Shown here: positions 21,500 to 34,084 of the stretch, in pieces | How the letters are laid out: every line of letters starts with the position of its first letter | How positions within the stretch are numbered: the stretch's first letter is position 1 | Program-made: the position numbers and the translations under genes | The notes under the pieces: model-generated | The model's database searches: none | Told to the model about the DNA's origin: nothing | What the model saw: only the letters and a program-made list of their open reading frames with translations | Origin: Homarus americanus | Lineage: Eukaryota; Arthropoda; Malacostraca; Decapoda; Nephropidae | Reading direction: 5' to 3' | DNA length: 64,000 bases | Assembly: GCF_018991925.1 (NCBI RefSeq) | Contig: NW_024737068.1 | Span: 11,975,642-12,039,641, forward strand

Positions 21500-22200
21500 G
21501 CGGTGAGAGTCATCACCTGCCCGGATGACCTTTGCTGACCTCTAATGATCCTGGAGGTGTCCCAATGAAGTTGGATAGTTGCTGATCATCCCTGGTACCT
21601 TTTCTCTAATGTCAAGTGACCTCTCTTAACCTCTGATGACTCTTGTACTCTCCCAACAACCCTGGTGACTAGTGATGACCTCAGGTAACCCCAGTTGGGT
21701 TCTGGTGACTCGTGATACCCACCAGGGGACCTTTCTTGACCACTTATGACACCAATGATTTACCATGAACCTTGGTCACCGTTAGTTCTCAATCATATTA
21801 TATAACAGGCTTTACTAAACTTTGATAAGTTAAAATCTGGTATGTTTCTGGTGATGTCAGATGATACTTGGTGACGTCTGGGGATCTGGTGACAACATAT
21901 GGTCCCTGGTGACGTTAGATGATGCCTTGTGATATCAGACGATCCTTGTTGACGTCAGATGATCCCAAGTGACGTCAAGTGATCCCCGGTGATGCACTAT
22001 ATAGATTATGCTCAGTGACGTTATATAATCCCCATGGCCTGTGATGACAACTGTTGATCTCGAGAAATAACTGATGACGTCAGGTGAGTCATTCTACCTT
22101 CCAAAAACCCCATTTGACTCATAACCATTTAAATAGCTCGTAGAGAACCCTGAAGACCCGTGGTGACCTTAGATGACCCGGGATGCCTTTCTATGACCGC
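21500..22200 (+). repeat. Degenerate 20-bp array containing CRE palindromes
   Basis: Words GGTGACGTCAGATGATCCC, TGATGACC and variants recur at about 20 bp. Perfect TGACGTCA occurs at 21950-21957, 21970-21977 and 22075-22082, with several one-mismatch versions (TGATGTCA, TGACGTTA). No gene seen. Confidence 0.65.
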
Positions 22201-22264
22201 TAATGTACTGTACGGTGGTGACCTTTGGAAGCCTTAAATGCCAAATTGGTGGTTTTAGACGAGC

Positions 22265-22832
22265 CCTCTTATTTCTCACCTCTGGCCACTACCACCATCA
22301 CCCTCTTACAGTGCCACTACCACCACTACCACCATCACCTTGTCATAGTACTTATATTACAACTACCACAATCATATATATTACAACACCACTACCACCA
22401 TCACCCTCTTATACTATCACTACCACCATCACTATCTTCACCACCATTACTCTGTTACACTGCAACTATTATCACTCTAGTACTGTACCATCATCACCAC
22501 CTCAACCCCTACCACCCTACACCCTCACCTATATACTACCAACATTCCTTTACTTACCACCACCCACCAATACCAGCTATTACCACCACCACCACCCCTT
22601 CAACCCCCTCACCTATACCAATACCTACCTTCACCCCATCGCCTATCACCACCACCCTTCAACCTCAACCTACCACCAGTACCTATTTTCCCCCACTCTA
22701 TCACCACCACCCTCACCCCCCCACACCACCTCTTCTATACTTGGTGACCGCTCCCACGCCCCTGCTCCTGCACCTCCCACTCCACCACGCCCCACTCCAC
22801 CCCCTCTCATTGCCCCCTCTCACCCCCCATCA
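22265..22832 (+). repeat. (ACC)-rich degenerate array, C-rich on + strand
   Basis: ACCACCATCACCCTCTTACA-type words in the first part, then shuffled ACC/ATC/CTC triplets. Pro/Thr/His/Tyr frames over 200 codons are artefacts. Confidence 0.88.
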
Positions 22833-22934
22833 GGCCGGAGTAGCGGGGCGTCTCGTCTTGCATCAACGGAATCATCTGTAAATACTGAGATTATTTTCAT
22901 TAAATCATGTTTGTGTTCTGGACGGCTGGTGGAG
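22833..22934. other. Unique island at a strand-polarity switch
   Basis: About 100 bp of non-repetitive sequence between a C-rich and a G-rich array. Confidence 0.6.
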
Positions 22935-25430
22935 TGTGGTGGTGGTGGTGGAGGGGGTGGTGGTAGTAGTGGTGGTGGTTTTGGTGGTGGTTGAAGAGGT
23001 TTTGGGATATTAGTGGTGGTAGTGATCATGGTACAGTGTTGTTTTGTTGTTGATGTTGATAATTGTAATGAGTGTGGTTGTAGAGGAGGAGGGGGGGAGA
23101 GGTGGGATGGTTGGTCGTGGTAATGTTTTAGTTGTTATTTGTGGTGGTGGTAGTGGTGGTGGTGGGGTGGTGGTAATGATGGTGGTGGTGGTGGTGGTGG
23201 TGGTGGTGGTAGGATATTGGTGTTGTTATTGTTGGCGGTGGTGATGGTGGCTACGATGATGGTTACGGTGATAGTGGTAGAGGTGATGGTTGTGGTGATG
23301 GTAATGGTGGGAGAGGTGGATATCATAATGGGGGATCATAACATTGGTAAAACTGATGTAGTTTTTGTTGTTGGTGTTGCAGTCGTTATTACCATCACCG
23401 TTGTTGTTTTTGGAGGTGGTGATAGTGACGCTGTGGATGGTGATGCTGATGGTGTTGCTGTTATTATCATTGCTTCTGGTGGTGATGACTGTGTTGTTGT
23501 ATAGCATATTATTATTGGTGGTGGTGGGTAGTGATGGTGTGGAATATAGTGAGTATAGAAGAGGGGTGGCAGTGATGGTGGTGTTGGTGAGGGTAGTAGT
23601 AATGGTGGTGGTAGTGGTGTTGAGGGTAGTAGTGGTGGTGGTGGTAGTGGTGTTGAGGGTAGCAGTGGTGGTGGTGGTGGTGTTGGAGGGTAGTAGTGGT
23701 GGTGGTGGGTAGTGGTGTTGAGGTAGTAGTGGTGGTGGTGGTAGTGGTGTTGGAGGTGACAATGGTGGTGGTAGTGGTGTTGAGGGTAGTAGTGGTGGTG
23801 GTGGTGTTGAAGATAGTAGTAGTAGTGGTGGTTGCATTGAGGGTAGTAGTGGTGGTTGTGATAGGGTAGTAGTGGTGGTGGTGTTGAGGGTGAAAAGTGG
23901 TGTTGAGGGTAGTAGTAGTAGTGTTAAGGGTAGTAGAAGTGGTGTTGAGGGTAGTAGTGTTAAGGTAGTAGAAGTGGTGTTGGGGTAGTAGTAGTAGTGT
24001 TAAGGGTATGAAGGGTGTTGGGGTAGTAGTAGTCGTGGTGGTTGTGTTGAGGGAATAGTGGTGGTGGTGGTGGTGCTGAAGATAGGTAGTGGTGGTTAAA
24101 GCTGATGGGTAGTAGTAGTCGTGGTGGTGGTGTTGAGGGTAATAGTGGTGATGGTGGTGGTGTTGAAGATAGTAGTAGTAGTGGTGGTTGTGTTGGAGGG
24201 TAATAGTGGTGGTGGTGGTGGTGTTGAAGATAGTAGTAGTAGTGGTGGTTGTGTTGAGGGTAATAGTGGTGGTGTGGTGGTGGTGGTGTTGAGGGTAGTA
24301 GTGGTGGTGGTGGTGGTGTTGAGGGTAGTAGTGGTGGTGGTGGTAGTGGTGTTGAGGGTAGCAGTGGTGGTGGTGGTAGTGGTGTTGAGGTAGTAGTGGT
24401 GGTGGTGGTAGTGGTGTTGAGGGTAGTAGTGGTGGTGGTGGTAGTGGTGTTGAGGGTAGTAATAATGGTGGTGGTGGTGGTGTTGGGGTAGTAGTGGTGG
24501 TGGTGGTGGTGTTGGAAGATAGTAGTAGTAGTGGTGGTTGCATTGAGGTAGTAGGTGGTGGTTGTGATAGGGTAGTGGTAGTGGTGGTGGTGTTGAGGGT
24601 AGTAAAAGTGGTGTTGAGGTAGTAGTAGTAGTAAGTAGCAGAAGTTTAAAGGAGGGTAGTAGAAATAGTGTTAGGGTAGCAGAAGTGGTGTTGGGGGTAG
24701 TAGTAGTCGTGGTGGTTGTGTTGAGGGTAATATGGTGGTGGTGGTGTTGAAGATAGCAGCAGTAGTGTGGCTGCGTTGAGTGGTAGCAGTAGTCGGTGGT
24801 GGTGTTGAGGCAACAGTGGTGATGGTGGTGGTGTTGAAGATAGTAGTAGTAGTGGTGGTTGTGTTGGAGGGTAATAGTGGTGGTGGTGGTGGTGTTGAAG
24901 ATAGTAGTAGTAGTGGTGGTTGTGTTGAGGTACAGTGGTGGTGGTGGTGGTGGTAAAGCTGAAGACAGTAGTAGTAGTGGTGGCTGCATTGAAGGTAGTA
25001 GTGGTGGTTGTGATAAGGGTAGTAGTGGTAGTGGTGGTGGTGTTGAGGGTAGTAAAAGTGGTGTTGAGGGTAGTAGTAGTAGTGTTAAGGGTAGTAGAAG
25101 TGGTGTTGAGGGTAGTAGTAGTCGTGGTGGTTGTGATAAGGGTAGTAGTAGTGGTGGTTGTGTTGAGGGTGGTAGTAATAGTAGTAGTGGTGGTGGTGGT
25201 GGTGGTAGTGGTGGTGGTGTTGAGGGTAGTAGTAGTAGTGGTGGTGGTGGTGGTGGTGCTGGGGGTAGTAGTACTAATAGTGGTGGTGGTGTTGAAGGTA
25301 GTAGTAGTGGTGGTGCTGTTGAGAGTAGTAGTAGTGGTGGTGGTGTTGATGGTAGCAATCTTATCCTTGGATGGTAGTAGTAGTAGTAGTAGTGGTGTTG
25401 AGGGCCGTAATGGTAGTGGTGGTGGCATTC
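22935..25430 (+). repeat. (GGT)-rich array with about 30-33 bp higher-order unit, G-rich on + strand
   Basis: Up to 23.5 kb mostly irregular GGT/GAT/GTT triplets. From 23.56 kb an ordered unit appears: GGTGGTGTTGAGGGTAGTAG with GTGGTGGTGG spacers. Variants (TTGAAGATAGTAGTAG, GTTGTGATAGGGTAG, GTTAAGGGTAGTAGAAG) recur in the same order at about 23.8-24.1, 24.5-24.8 and 24.95-25.15 kb, which suggests a larger duplication of several hundred bp. Confidence 0.95.
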
Positions 25431-25435
25431 CCAAC

Positions 25436-26215
25436 ACTGCAATCAACCACTACCATCATCTGACACAACCACTACCATCGTCACCACTACCACCACTTCC
25501 CTCAACACCACCATCACTACTACCACTTTTACCGTTGTTACTACCACTGTTTACACTACCACTGCCCTTCAATACGACTACTACTACTACCATCTTGACT
25601 ACCATTACCACAATTGCCAAAACCAATACCACTGTTGTCGCTACCACTCCTAAGACTACTGTTGTCACTATAACTATCACCGCTGTCACTACCAATGCTA
25701 TCATCACTACCAGCCTTATTGTTACTGTCGTCATTACAACCATTACAGCTGTCACTACTATCATCACTGTTGTTACTGCCACTACTAGTATTGTCATCAA
25801 CACCACTACAGGTACTAATGTTGTCACTACCACTACTACTACCAGTGCTGTCACTACCACCACACACTACTACTACTACTAATGTTTTTATTACCAATAT
25901 TACTACCACTGTTGTCACTATTACCACTACCAACACCATCACTATTGTCACTACCACCAACGTTATCACTACAACTACTACTACTACTAATATTACTATT
26001 ACTATCATCGGCACTACCATTACCCCAACTGTATCTACCACTTCTATCACTGCCACTACCACCATTACTATTAACACCACTGCCATTATCACTGTTACCA
26101 CTGCCACTATCAACATACCACCAACGCATCCACTACCAATACCACCATTACTATGCCACTACCAACATTGACACCATCACTGCCCCCAATACCACCACTA
26201 CCATTACTTTTGGAT
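25436..26215 (+). repeat. (ACC/ACT)-rich degenerate array, C-rich on + strand
   Basis: Immediately after the GGT array the polarity inverts to ACCACTACCATC-type triplets with many TGTCACTACC words. No fixed unit length. Confidence 0.9.
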
Positions 26216-26263
26216 AAACTTTCAATGTTTTTCTTCTTTCTCCCAGCAGCTAAATCCGCCTTA

Positions 26264-26318
26264 TCTCTCTCTATCTGTCTATCAGTCTGTCTACCTGTCC
26301 GCCTGTCTGTCTATCTCG
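26264..26318 (+). repeat. (TCTG/TCTA)n tetranucleotide repeat
   Basis: TCTATCTGTCTATCAGTCTG-type sequence, about 55 bp, imperfect. Confidence 0.85.
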
Positions 26319-27860
26319 ACCCTCCCCCCTTGTACATCTTCGTCAGCAGGCAGGTATAAGGTCATGGGAGTGATGTCAGCCGTGCGTGTCGTCAGCATCA
26401 CATCAATTTATGTTCAGCCTGAGGTTGTTAAGCCATCATTAAGTGTTATTAATCCACAATAATGTATTACTGCACTCTGGGTACACATTTCTCACTCACA
26501 ACATGATGAAATATTTAAATAATACTATAACACAGATGATGAAAGACCTAACTGGTATTAAGAGCAATAAAACAAATATTATAATGTACTGTATTAGTAA
26601 ATTTTGGATTATAATATATAGGTGTGTATCGTAGGTAATTAACAGAAATATTTACACGTATTTTGACACGGATGTTAGCCTATGATCACGTAATATTAAC
26701 ACAAGAGCAGACGGTACCCCATGTACTCACCGTCGAGGCCCACATGGGGTTTGAGGAGCCTAGGGTTGACCTTACACTAAGTCACACAACATACGGAACA
26801 CACTCTGCAGCCACTCAGTGATGACATGAATACTCTATTGCCGAAGTCAGGTACACTAATAAAGAACAGGAATATGATGTTAAAGATTGATAATTTAGCA
26901 GATTTGTTTACTACGGTTATGTAATCAGTTAACTATATGACAGAATTACTGTACTTTTGGTTATGGCATCCGCGTGTATAGATCCTGTTAAGTAAACATT
27001 ACACTGTACATGGGATACTGATTATTAACAAGAGAGTTTGGTGTTCACAATGTGTATACTGCAAGGAGGGCCGTTATGGTAGTGTTACGGCTCACACTGT
27101 TATGTTAGTAACACCTTATTGTGTACAGTGACTTTCTTGACTAATTTATTATTATTATTAAAATCTGTGCGGAGAGATGTAGAAGGCCTATAGTAATGGT
27201 TGTGTCCGTCCACAGTTTATGTTATCAAGTACCTCTCAGCCAAACAGCTCCGTGTACTTAAGATTGTTGTGGGATATAAGTCTGCAGCTTACACCTGCTG
27301 TTAGAGTTTTTGGTGGGAGGGAACCAGGGCAAGACGCGGGAACTTAGTGTTTTATTTTTCCTCATGAGGTAGATGTGAGTTTGAAGTGTCTAAGTGTGGT
27401 GATGGTGTTGCAGGGGCAGGGTTGTGGCTTTATATAACTATGTACTGTAGGCTGCATAGTTTTATTGTTATTGATATTACGATATAATCATCGTCATTAT
27501 TATCATCAACATATATCACATCAATATCTTGCCAGCAGAAAAAAAAACACCCTGAGGTAAAATAATTTCGTTACCACAAGAAAACATCCATCGAGACCTC
27601 TTCTCCCGAGGGTCTGACGACGAGATGAGATGTGATGAGTTGATGAGTTGGGGGGTGCCCATCCTGCAGGCTCTCTCATCCCTCCCTCCCTCTCTTACAA
27701 GTCACGAGGGTGGGCTGACCCCCCGTCCCCTTCCTCCATGGAGATGATAATGATTGGTAGACAGACAACCAATGAGAAGAGGGTTTGCCCCCCCCCCCCG
27801 ATACACTAGCAACCACCACCATCTTTAAAATATTTCATCAATATTAAAGAGTTTATTCAA
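26319..27860. other. Unique DNA, no clear gene
   Basis: AT-rich to 27.3 kb, then a GC-richer stretch with a run of 14 C at about 27789-27802 and CCAAT in GACAACCAATGAGAAG at about 27770. A possible minus-strand splice donor GTGAGT lies at 26725-26730 (see findings). No convincing exon. Confidence 0.45.
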
Positions 27861-27861
27861 G

Positions 27862-27950
27862 CTTGGGGAGGGAGGGAGAGAGGGAGGGAGGGAGGGAGGA
27901 AGGAGGGAAGGAAGGAAGGAGGGAGGGAGGGAGGGAGGGAGGGAGGGGAC
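27862..27950 (+). repeat. (GGGA)n / (GGAA)n microsatellite
   Basis: About 90 bp of GGGAGGGA with GAAG interruptions. Strong G-quadruplex potential on the + strand. Confidence 0.95.
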
Positions 27951-28109
27951 AGAAAGAGAAGTGTACAGAGATTGAACCAGAATAAAGACAGTCAGAACAC
28001 AAAAAATCGTCATTTAGTAACAATGTCTGCCATCATCAAGAGAAGCTGGCTCAACTGTCACTGAGGTAGCTGTCCGGGAGAACAGAGGAGCGAGCAGGGA
28101 TGGTGGTAG

Positions 28110-28640
28110 AGGCAGAGCAGGATGGTACTGGATGGTGGTTGTGATGGTAGTGGAGGTGGTACTGGATGGTGGTTGTGATGGTAGTGGAGGTGGTACTGGA
28201 TGGTGGTTGTGATGGTAGTGAGGTGGTACTGGATGGTGGCGATGGTAGTGGAGGTGGTACTGGATGGTTTGTGATGGTAGTGAACTGGTGGTACTGGATG
28301 GTGGTTGTGATGGTATGGCTGGTGGTGGATGCTGGGTGGTTGTGATGGTAGTGGAGGTGGTACTGGATGGTGGTTGTGATGGTAGTGTGGTACTGGATGG
28401 TGGTTGTGATGGTAGTGGGTGGTACTGATGGTGGTTGTGATGGTAGTGGAGGTGGTACTGGATGGTGGTTGTGATGGTAGTGGAGGTGGTACTGGATGGT
28501 GGTTGTGATGGTAGTGGAGGTGGTTCTGGATGGCGGTTGTGATGGTAGTGGAGGTGGTACTGGATGGCGGTTGTGATGGTAGTGGTGGTACTGGATGGTG
28601 GTTGTGATGGTAGTGGAGGTGGTACTGGATGGTGGTGGAG
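28110..28640 (+). repeat. G-rich minisatellite, 34-bp unit, about 15 copies
   Basis: Unit core GGATGGTGGTTGTGATGGTA followed by GTGGAGGTGGTACT. Most copies are 34 bp, with some shortened by deletion of GGA or GGTTGT. Confidence 0.95.
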
Positions 28641-28965
28641 ATAGAGGTGGTACTGGAGTGGTGGTAGAATTGTTGTTAGTTAGTGGTGATAGTGAAGGAG
28701 GTGGTAGTGGTTGGTTTAAAATAGATTAAGGGATATTTCTGAACACCTTTTTGAAAGTGCTAGTGCCCGATATAGCGCATATTATGGTCTTACTGATGGT
28801 AATGGTGGTGGTAATGATGGTGATGGTAGCAGCGATGGTAATGATGGTGATAGTAGTAGTGATGGTGGTGGTAATATTGATGGTAGTAGTGGTGGTAATG
28901 GTGGTAGCAGTGGTGGTGCCAGTGGCAGTAGTAGTGGTGATGGTAGTAGGGGAGGGAGTTAGAGG
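28641..28965 (+). repeat. Degenerate GGT/GAT triplet array
   Basis: Irregular continuation of the preceding array: GGTGGTAATGATGGTGATGG-type sequence, interrupted by about 90 bp of unique DNA at 28700-28790. Confidence 0.8.
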
Positions 28966-29069
28966 GGGGGGGTGCAGGTGTGGGTCAGGAGGGAGGCCAG
29001 GCGCTCACTGCAGTCCGTGGGTCTTCAATCATGCAAGTTCGTGAAGCCTGAGCCTCTCCCTGCTCTAGG
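28966..29069. other. Unique GC-rich island at polarity switch
   Basis: About 100 bp of non-repeat sequence between a G-rich and a C-rich array, the same arrangement as at 22.83-22.93 kb. Confidence 0.5.
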
Positions 29070-29240
29070 ACCCCTCCACCAGTACCCTCCACCATTACCC
29101 TTCACCAGTACCCATCACCAGTACCCTTCACCAGTACCCTCTACTAGTACCCTTCATCAGTACCCTCTACCTGTACCCAATACTGTACCCATTACCATGA
29201 TCCTTTATAAGTACCCTTCACCATGTCCCTCCACCAGGAG
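29070..29240 (+). repeat. Short C-rich array, about 12-13 bp unit
   Basis: AGTACCCTTCACC and CAGTACCCTCTACT variants, about 12 copies. Confidence 0.88.
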
Positions 29241-29740
29241 TCCTTCAGATATGACTCCCAGTCACATTTCCCCGACGGTAGAGTCTCAGCGAGCACTGCC
29301 TAGACGCCAGAGAAATAGGAGATCCTCACAAGACTTCCTCCGTAACGTGAACCTCTTAACTATGAGTCCCTAGCCAGAACATCCTCATAACTCGGAAATC
29401 ACATGTTACGATATCGCCCTAGAGAGGAAATAACCCTTGCCAGGACATCACCTCAGCTAGGAGTTAAGCCTGGCCAGGACTTTTAGCTAGCACCTACCTG
29501 CCAAGACCCCGGAACCTGTCGAGTCAGGAAGCGTCTCTACACTCAGATGTCTACAACCAATAGCCATCCTCACCTACGGTCCCCACAACTGGGATCCTGC
29601 GCCTTCCACCACCTACCTCACCTTATCTAATAGCACTACCCCGGCCAAGACTTCCTACTACAGAATTATTGCAGGGTTATTAAGCGCAGTTTTAAATTAT
29701 ATTTTTGTACTTACCACCACTCCCATCCCTCACCTCCAAG
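29241..29740. other. Unique DNA with weak motif recurrence
   Basis: GCCAGGAC / GCCAGAAC words recur about every 50-60 bp from 29370 to 29650 (TAGCCAGAACATCC, TTGCCAGGACATCA, TGGCCAGGACTTTT, CGGCCAAGACTTCC). Likely an old minisatellite. No gene. Confidence 0.45.
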
Positions 29741-30900
29741 TCAAATTCCCCTCCTCCCTTTCCTAGGTGAACTCTCCTCCCCCCCCATCTCCCAGCTAAA
29801 TTCTCCTCCATCTCCTAGCTTCAATCCTCTCCTACTAACTAAACCCAATTTCTCCCCAAAGCTAATCTCTCGCCCCCATTCCTAGCTAAATTCCATTCCC
29901 CTCTCCTAGCTTGACTCCTCCCTCCTCTTACCTAGCTAACTAAACTCCTCCCCTCCATCCTAACCCCTCCCTCCCCTCCCCGGGTGGCTGGTCAGTGGTG
30001 AGAGCTTCCCCCTCCCTCAGCAGTGGTCAGGGTGGGGTCGCGGTGGGCGGGTGTGGGGTCACTGATGTACCACCACTTCACCACAACACTCCACAATTAC
30101 TGCTGAAGTAGCGTGGACACGACGACTCCCTCCCACCGCAACCACCATCACCCTGAAGGTCTTGGTTTCCCCTCCCCCCTCCTCCTCCTCCTCCTTCCAG
30201 CTCCTTCAATCCACCTACTTTAATAATTCCCCCCTTTTCCCTTCTCTAACCCGCCCCTCATATTTTATTATTTAACTTTTTCTTTCTTCCCAAGTTCCCT
30301 CTTTCAACTTTTCTGTTCCCCCCATCACCAGTATCTCCCCCATCCTCTCCTTCATTCAGTTCCTCCAGGTCCCTGAACATCATGTAGCTCTTTAAATATT
30401 TACTTCCTTTCTTTATATCCCTCCCTTACATCTTCCCCTTCTAGCTGCCTTTCCTTCTTGGTAATTATCCCCCCCCCCCAGTCTCTCGTCTTCCATCCTC
30501 CTATGAAGTCACTCTAAATATAATTCTTCATTGATGTCTTCCTCTTCATTCCTTCTCAAAACCACTAAAAAGCCTTTTCTTCTTCGCCTTCTTCTTTTTA
30601 AGTCACCCTTTCATGTTTCTCTCCCTAGGTCTCTCCAGTCCTTCCTCTCCTGTGTTTATCTCTCCCTCCATAATTTTCCTCTTCCTCCTCCTGCCTACTC
30701 CTCCTTCTTCATCTAAGCCATCAAAGTCCTCTTTTATCTACAGTCCCACGATTCAGTCCTTCCTAAATCCCTTCCTATTGCCCTTCTCCTACCACCAATC
30801 CTTCTCATTCCCTCTTGCATCTCCCTCACACCTGGTCCATCAGACACCATCTTCTATCTATCTCTATATCTATATTTCTATTTATCTCTATGTTATCTGC
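29741..30900 (+). repeat. Pyrimidine-rich region with decayed CCTAGCTAAATTC repeats
   Basis: At 29755-29960 CTCCTAGCTAAATTC-like words recur about every 30-45 bp. From 30160 the sequence is strongly C/T-biased (CCTCCTCC, TTCCCTT), including short poly-C runs near 30470 and a (TCTA)n patch at about 30855-30890. No gene. Confidence 0.65.
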
Positions 30901-31390
30901 CGTATCCCATGACAGAGGCAGGCCAGGGTCAGCAGAGCCAGGAGAGGGCAAAGCTGGGAATGTCTCAGGAGTCCCGGATATCTGAGGCTCCTTCCTTGGC
31001 TCGGGTCAGCTGCCGAGGTCCTTCATGCTCGCTCCCTCCCTCCCTCACCTTCCCATCTCTTCTTTATTACATTTTATCATGAAATAAGAATCAGCAGTTC
31101 AAGTACAGGTGCGGAGATTTACGGCTCATAACAGTACACACACACTATGTATGGTCAGTGGTTAGGTTAGGTTAGGTTACTGTTTCAATATCAATAAGAT
31201 AAAATATTCTATATACACTGACTGGGTCATAACAGGTGCTATCATGATATGTTCTAGACTGGTTTTAGCTGTGAGTCGTTCATGTGACCATAATGTGATG
31301 TTGACCCGCGTGGCTGAACAGGGGGAAGTCACAGAGAACTACCAACCGTATAGTGCTTGACCACATACTAGGGGCAGAAATGAGAAAAAA
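30901..31390. other. Unique DNA with a TTAGG patch
   Basis: GGTTAGGTTAGGTTA at about 31162-31177 is three to four telomere-type pentamers. The rest is unremarkable. Confidence 0.5.
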
Positions 31391-31545
31391 TTCCCTTAGA
31401 CTTTTCTAGCTAAATATTCCACTAGACTTCTTTCGCTAAATATTCCCCTAGACTTCTTTAGCTAAATATTCCCCTAGATTTCTTTAGATAAATATTCCCC
31501 TAGACTTCTTTAGCTAAATATTACCCTAGACTTCCTTAATTAGGT
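31391..31545 (+). repeat. Minisatellite, about 26-27 bp unit, 6 copies
   Basis: Unit CCTAGACTTCTTTAGCTAAA plus TATTCC, first copies diverged, middle ones nearly identical. Confidence 0.95.
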
Positions 31546-32030
31546 GTTAAATCCCTAAAGCCTATAAATCAGAGAAAAATTAAATCCTGTATAGCTGGGA
31601 ATTAGATCAGGAAGAGTAAAGGAAGATATATGAAAAATCTCCAATCGTTCCCAGCAAGTAATTGAGATTACGAAGCAGCTGGGGATTATAATAGGAAGAA
31701 AAATAATTCAGAAATATTCCCAACTCTTTTTAACGAGTAACTCAGACTAAGAAACAACAAGAATAACAAATACAATAATCAATCCTTCTTAAAAACAACA
31801 ATAATAAAGAAAATCCCGAATCATTCTTAAAAATAACAATAACAAAGAAAATCCCGATTCCTTCTTAACAAGTAACTCAGACTAGGAAAACAACAACAAT
31901 AACAAAAAAATCCTTCCTTGACAAATGCTAGGATAGGGATCACAGAAATTTCCAATCCTCTTTTGGCAAATGCTAGACTGTGACTCATAATAACTACCAA
32001 TCCTACCCTGACTGGACTTGGAACCTGTAT
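31546..32030 (+). repeat. Decayed long-unit tandem repeat
   Basis: AAGTAACTCAGACTAGG, AGAAAATCCCGAATCATTCT and AAAACAACAATAATAA recur two to four times from 31640 to 31990 at about 50-90 bp spacing. Confidence 0.6.
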
Positions 32031-32141
32031 TACTTCCTTACATCTGCTGAGGTCTGCGTGTGTGTGTGTCTGTCTGTCGTGGCGAGCTAAAAGAACATTA
32101 ATTTACATTAGTTATCAAGCATTAACAACTGTTGATATTAA

Positions 32142-32167
32142 TTTATTATTATTATTATATTATTGTT

Positions 32168-32227
<60 letters not shown>

Positions 32228-32352
32228 GTTATTATTATTAGAAACACATTCACAAAACATATATAAAAACAATCAACACATACACAAACATGCATAATAT
32301 ACACACTCACATTTAACACACACACACACACACACAATACACACACACATTT
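32142..32352. repeat. (ATT)n and (CA)n microsatellites
   Basis: (ATT)n at about 32142-32240, then AT-rich spacer, then (CA)n at about 32280-32350 with interruptions. Confidence 0.95.
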
Positions 32353-33807
32353 ACTCGCGCGAGCCATCCTGATAGCCATGTCTTAAATGGGCGTGGTGCC
32401 AATTGTGAAGAAAATCGGCCATAAGGTGCCTGAGTTACTACTGTTAACGTGGGTCACTGCCTCTCACCAGTGTGTCTGTAAAAATAACCCAGAATGCAGA
32501 ATAAATGCTCTCAAAATCTTTCGTCATCATGTGAGTAGCATGCTATTATCTATAGTTATAAGAGGGAACTGTAAGTATTGTATATAGGCAACAATAGTCG
32601 CTCTTCTGAGGTTAAACAAATGTCAAGTATCTCGTTATATTTTCGTGAAGATGACTGTTCTCTACTACTGAAACTCTTGATGTATGGAGGACATGTAGGT
32701 TCACACAGTTACCGAGAGACCCTGTTACTCATTATTTAGGTTCTAATAACGTCATGATTCTTCGTCACTTTTACGGCGGAATGCGGAATTTTTATACACG
32801 ATGATGATTCTGGACTTGTTGATTTACTCATAGTTATCCATTGCACTTCTTCATAGCAATCATTGATAATATAATCATATAAAATTCGTTACTCAAGTAG
32901 TTTATTTTATAAATGTTTTCAAGATATTTTATAGCTGTGAGTAGTATGTGGAGCTTCCGGTACAACCATTCCTAACCTTAACAACATCCCCACACAGTAA
33001 ACATATAAGCTTTTATATCTTGTAGATTTTTTTAATAAAAAATTATCTGTTTAAATGTACAATGAAACTATATCCAGAAGTCAGTTTTATCTTTGGTTAT
33101 ATATTAAAAAATAAAATAATCGTTCCTCAGTAAAGAACAACTGCCACCTGTCCATCAACAATTTACAGATTGGTGAGCGTCATCTGCCCCAGCTGCTCCC
33201 AACCATCGACGTGAGGATCGGTGACGGTGACCATATGGGTCAGAACACAGCAAGAGCCAACAGGTTCACCGTTAAGCTGCTTTCCTCACTCTCTGGTAAA
33301 GGAACATTTAATTACACGTAATTTCACCCTAAAATTTTACTATTTTGAAATAGCTGATACCTCCACGTCATTGATAAGAAAATTCTTGAGTCCCTTAACA
33401 TTTACAGCTAGATGTTGCGTGTGTGCGTCTGCTTAAGCCTATCACCTCCCCCTCCCTCCGGGTAAAATAATCAGATCGTGTTTATTGTATAAGAGGTCCC
33501 AGCTGTTGAGGAATCTGTTATCCCAAGAGGACCGTTCACAGAGACGGGTTTGAGACGCGGAGGCCAGGGAGACGCTCGCTGTTCCATAATACCCAGCAGG
33601 GAAAGTGGTTTATTTAAGATTTATTTAAAACAAAATTGTATTGTTTTAAATACCGATAATGGTAAAATTTTTTTTAAAGACTGACGGGCACAATAAACAA
33701 GGCTGCTGGTACTACTCTTAATACATAAACTTGAGTTACCACCACAGGAATTAAGGCTCAATCTCCCAGATTCAGGTGTACTGTATATTAACATAATATA
33801 CTTTACA
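32353..33807. other. AT-rich unique DNA, no gene seen
   Basis: Frames of 66-71 codons have no recognisable domains. No RNA gene or TIR pair seen. Confidence 0.5.
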
Positions 33808-33888
33808 CAACAATAATAATAATAACAATAATATTAATAATAATAATAATAATAAAATAATAATAATAATAATAATAATAAAAATAGA

Positions 33889-33938
<50 letters not shown>
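33808..33938. repeat. (TAA)n microsatellite
   Basis: About 130 bp of AATAATAAT with AAC and AAAAT interruptions. Confidence 0.97.
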
Positions 33939-34084
33939 CCTGTAATACTAATATATACGATCAGTGCAGTTAACTTAAGCAGCAGCAACGGTGAATGACA
34001 GCAACACAAGCATTAATACATGTTTAGGTCTGCACTCAGATTAGCAAAAAAATTTCGATAAATATTTGGCATATAAAAAAAAAG

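Noticed and set aside
24096..25442. 448-codon minus-strand frame rich in Thr, Pro, Leu, His
   Set aside because: Translation of (ACC)-type triplets. Overlapping frames on both strands are open, with no domain or codon bias distinct from the repeat.
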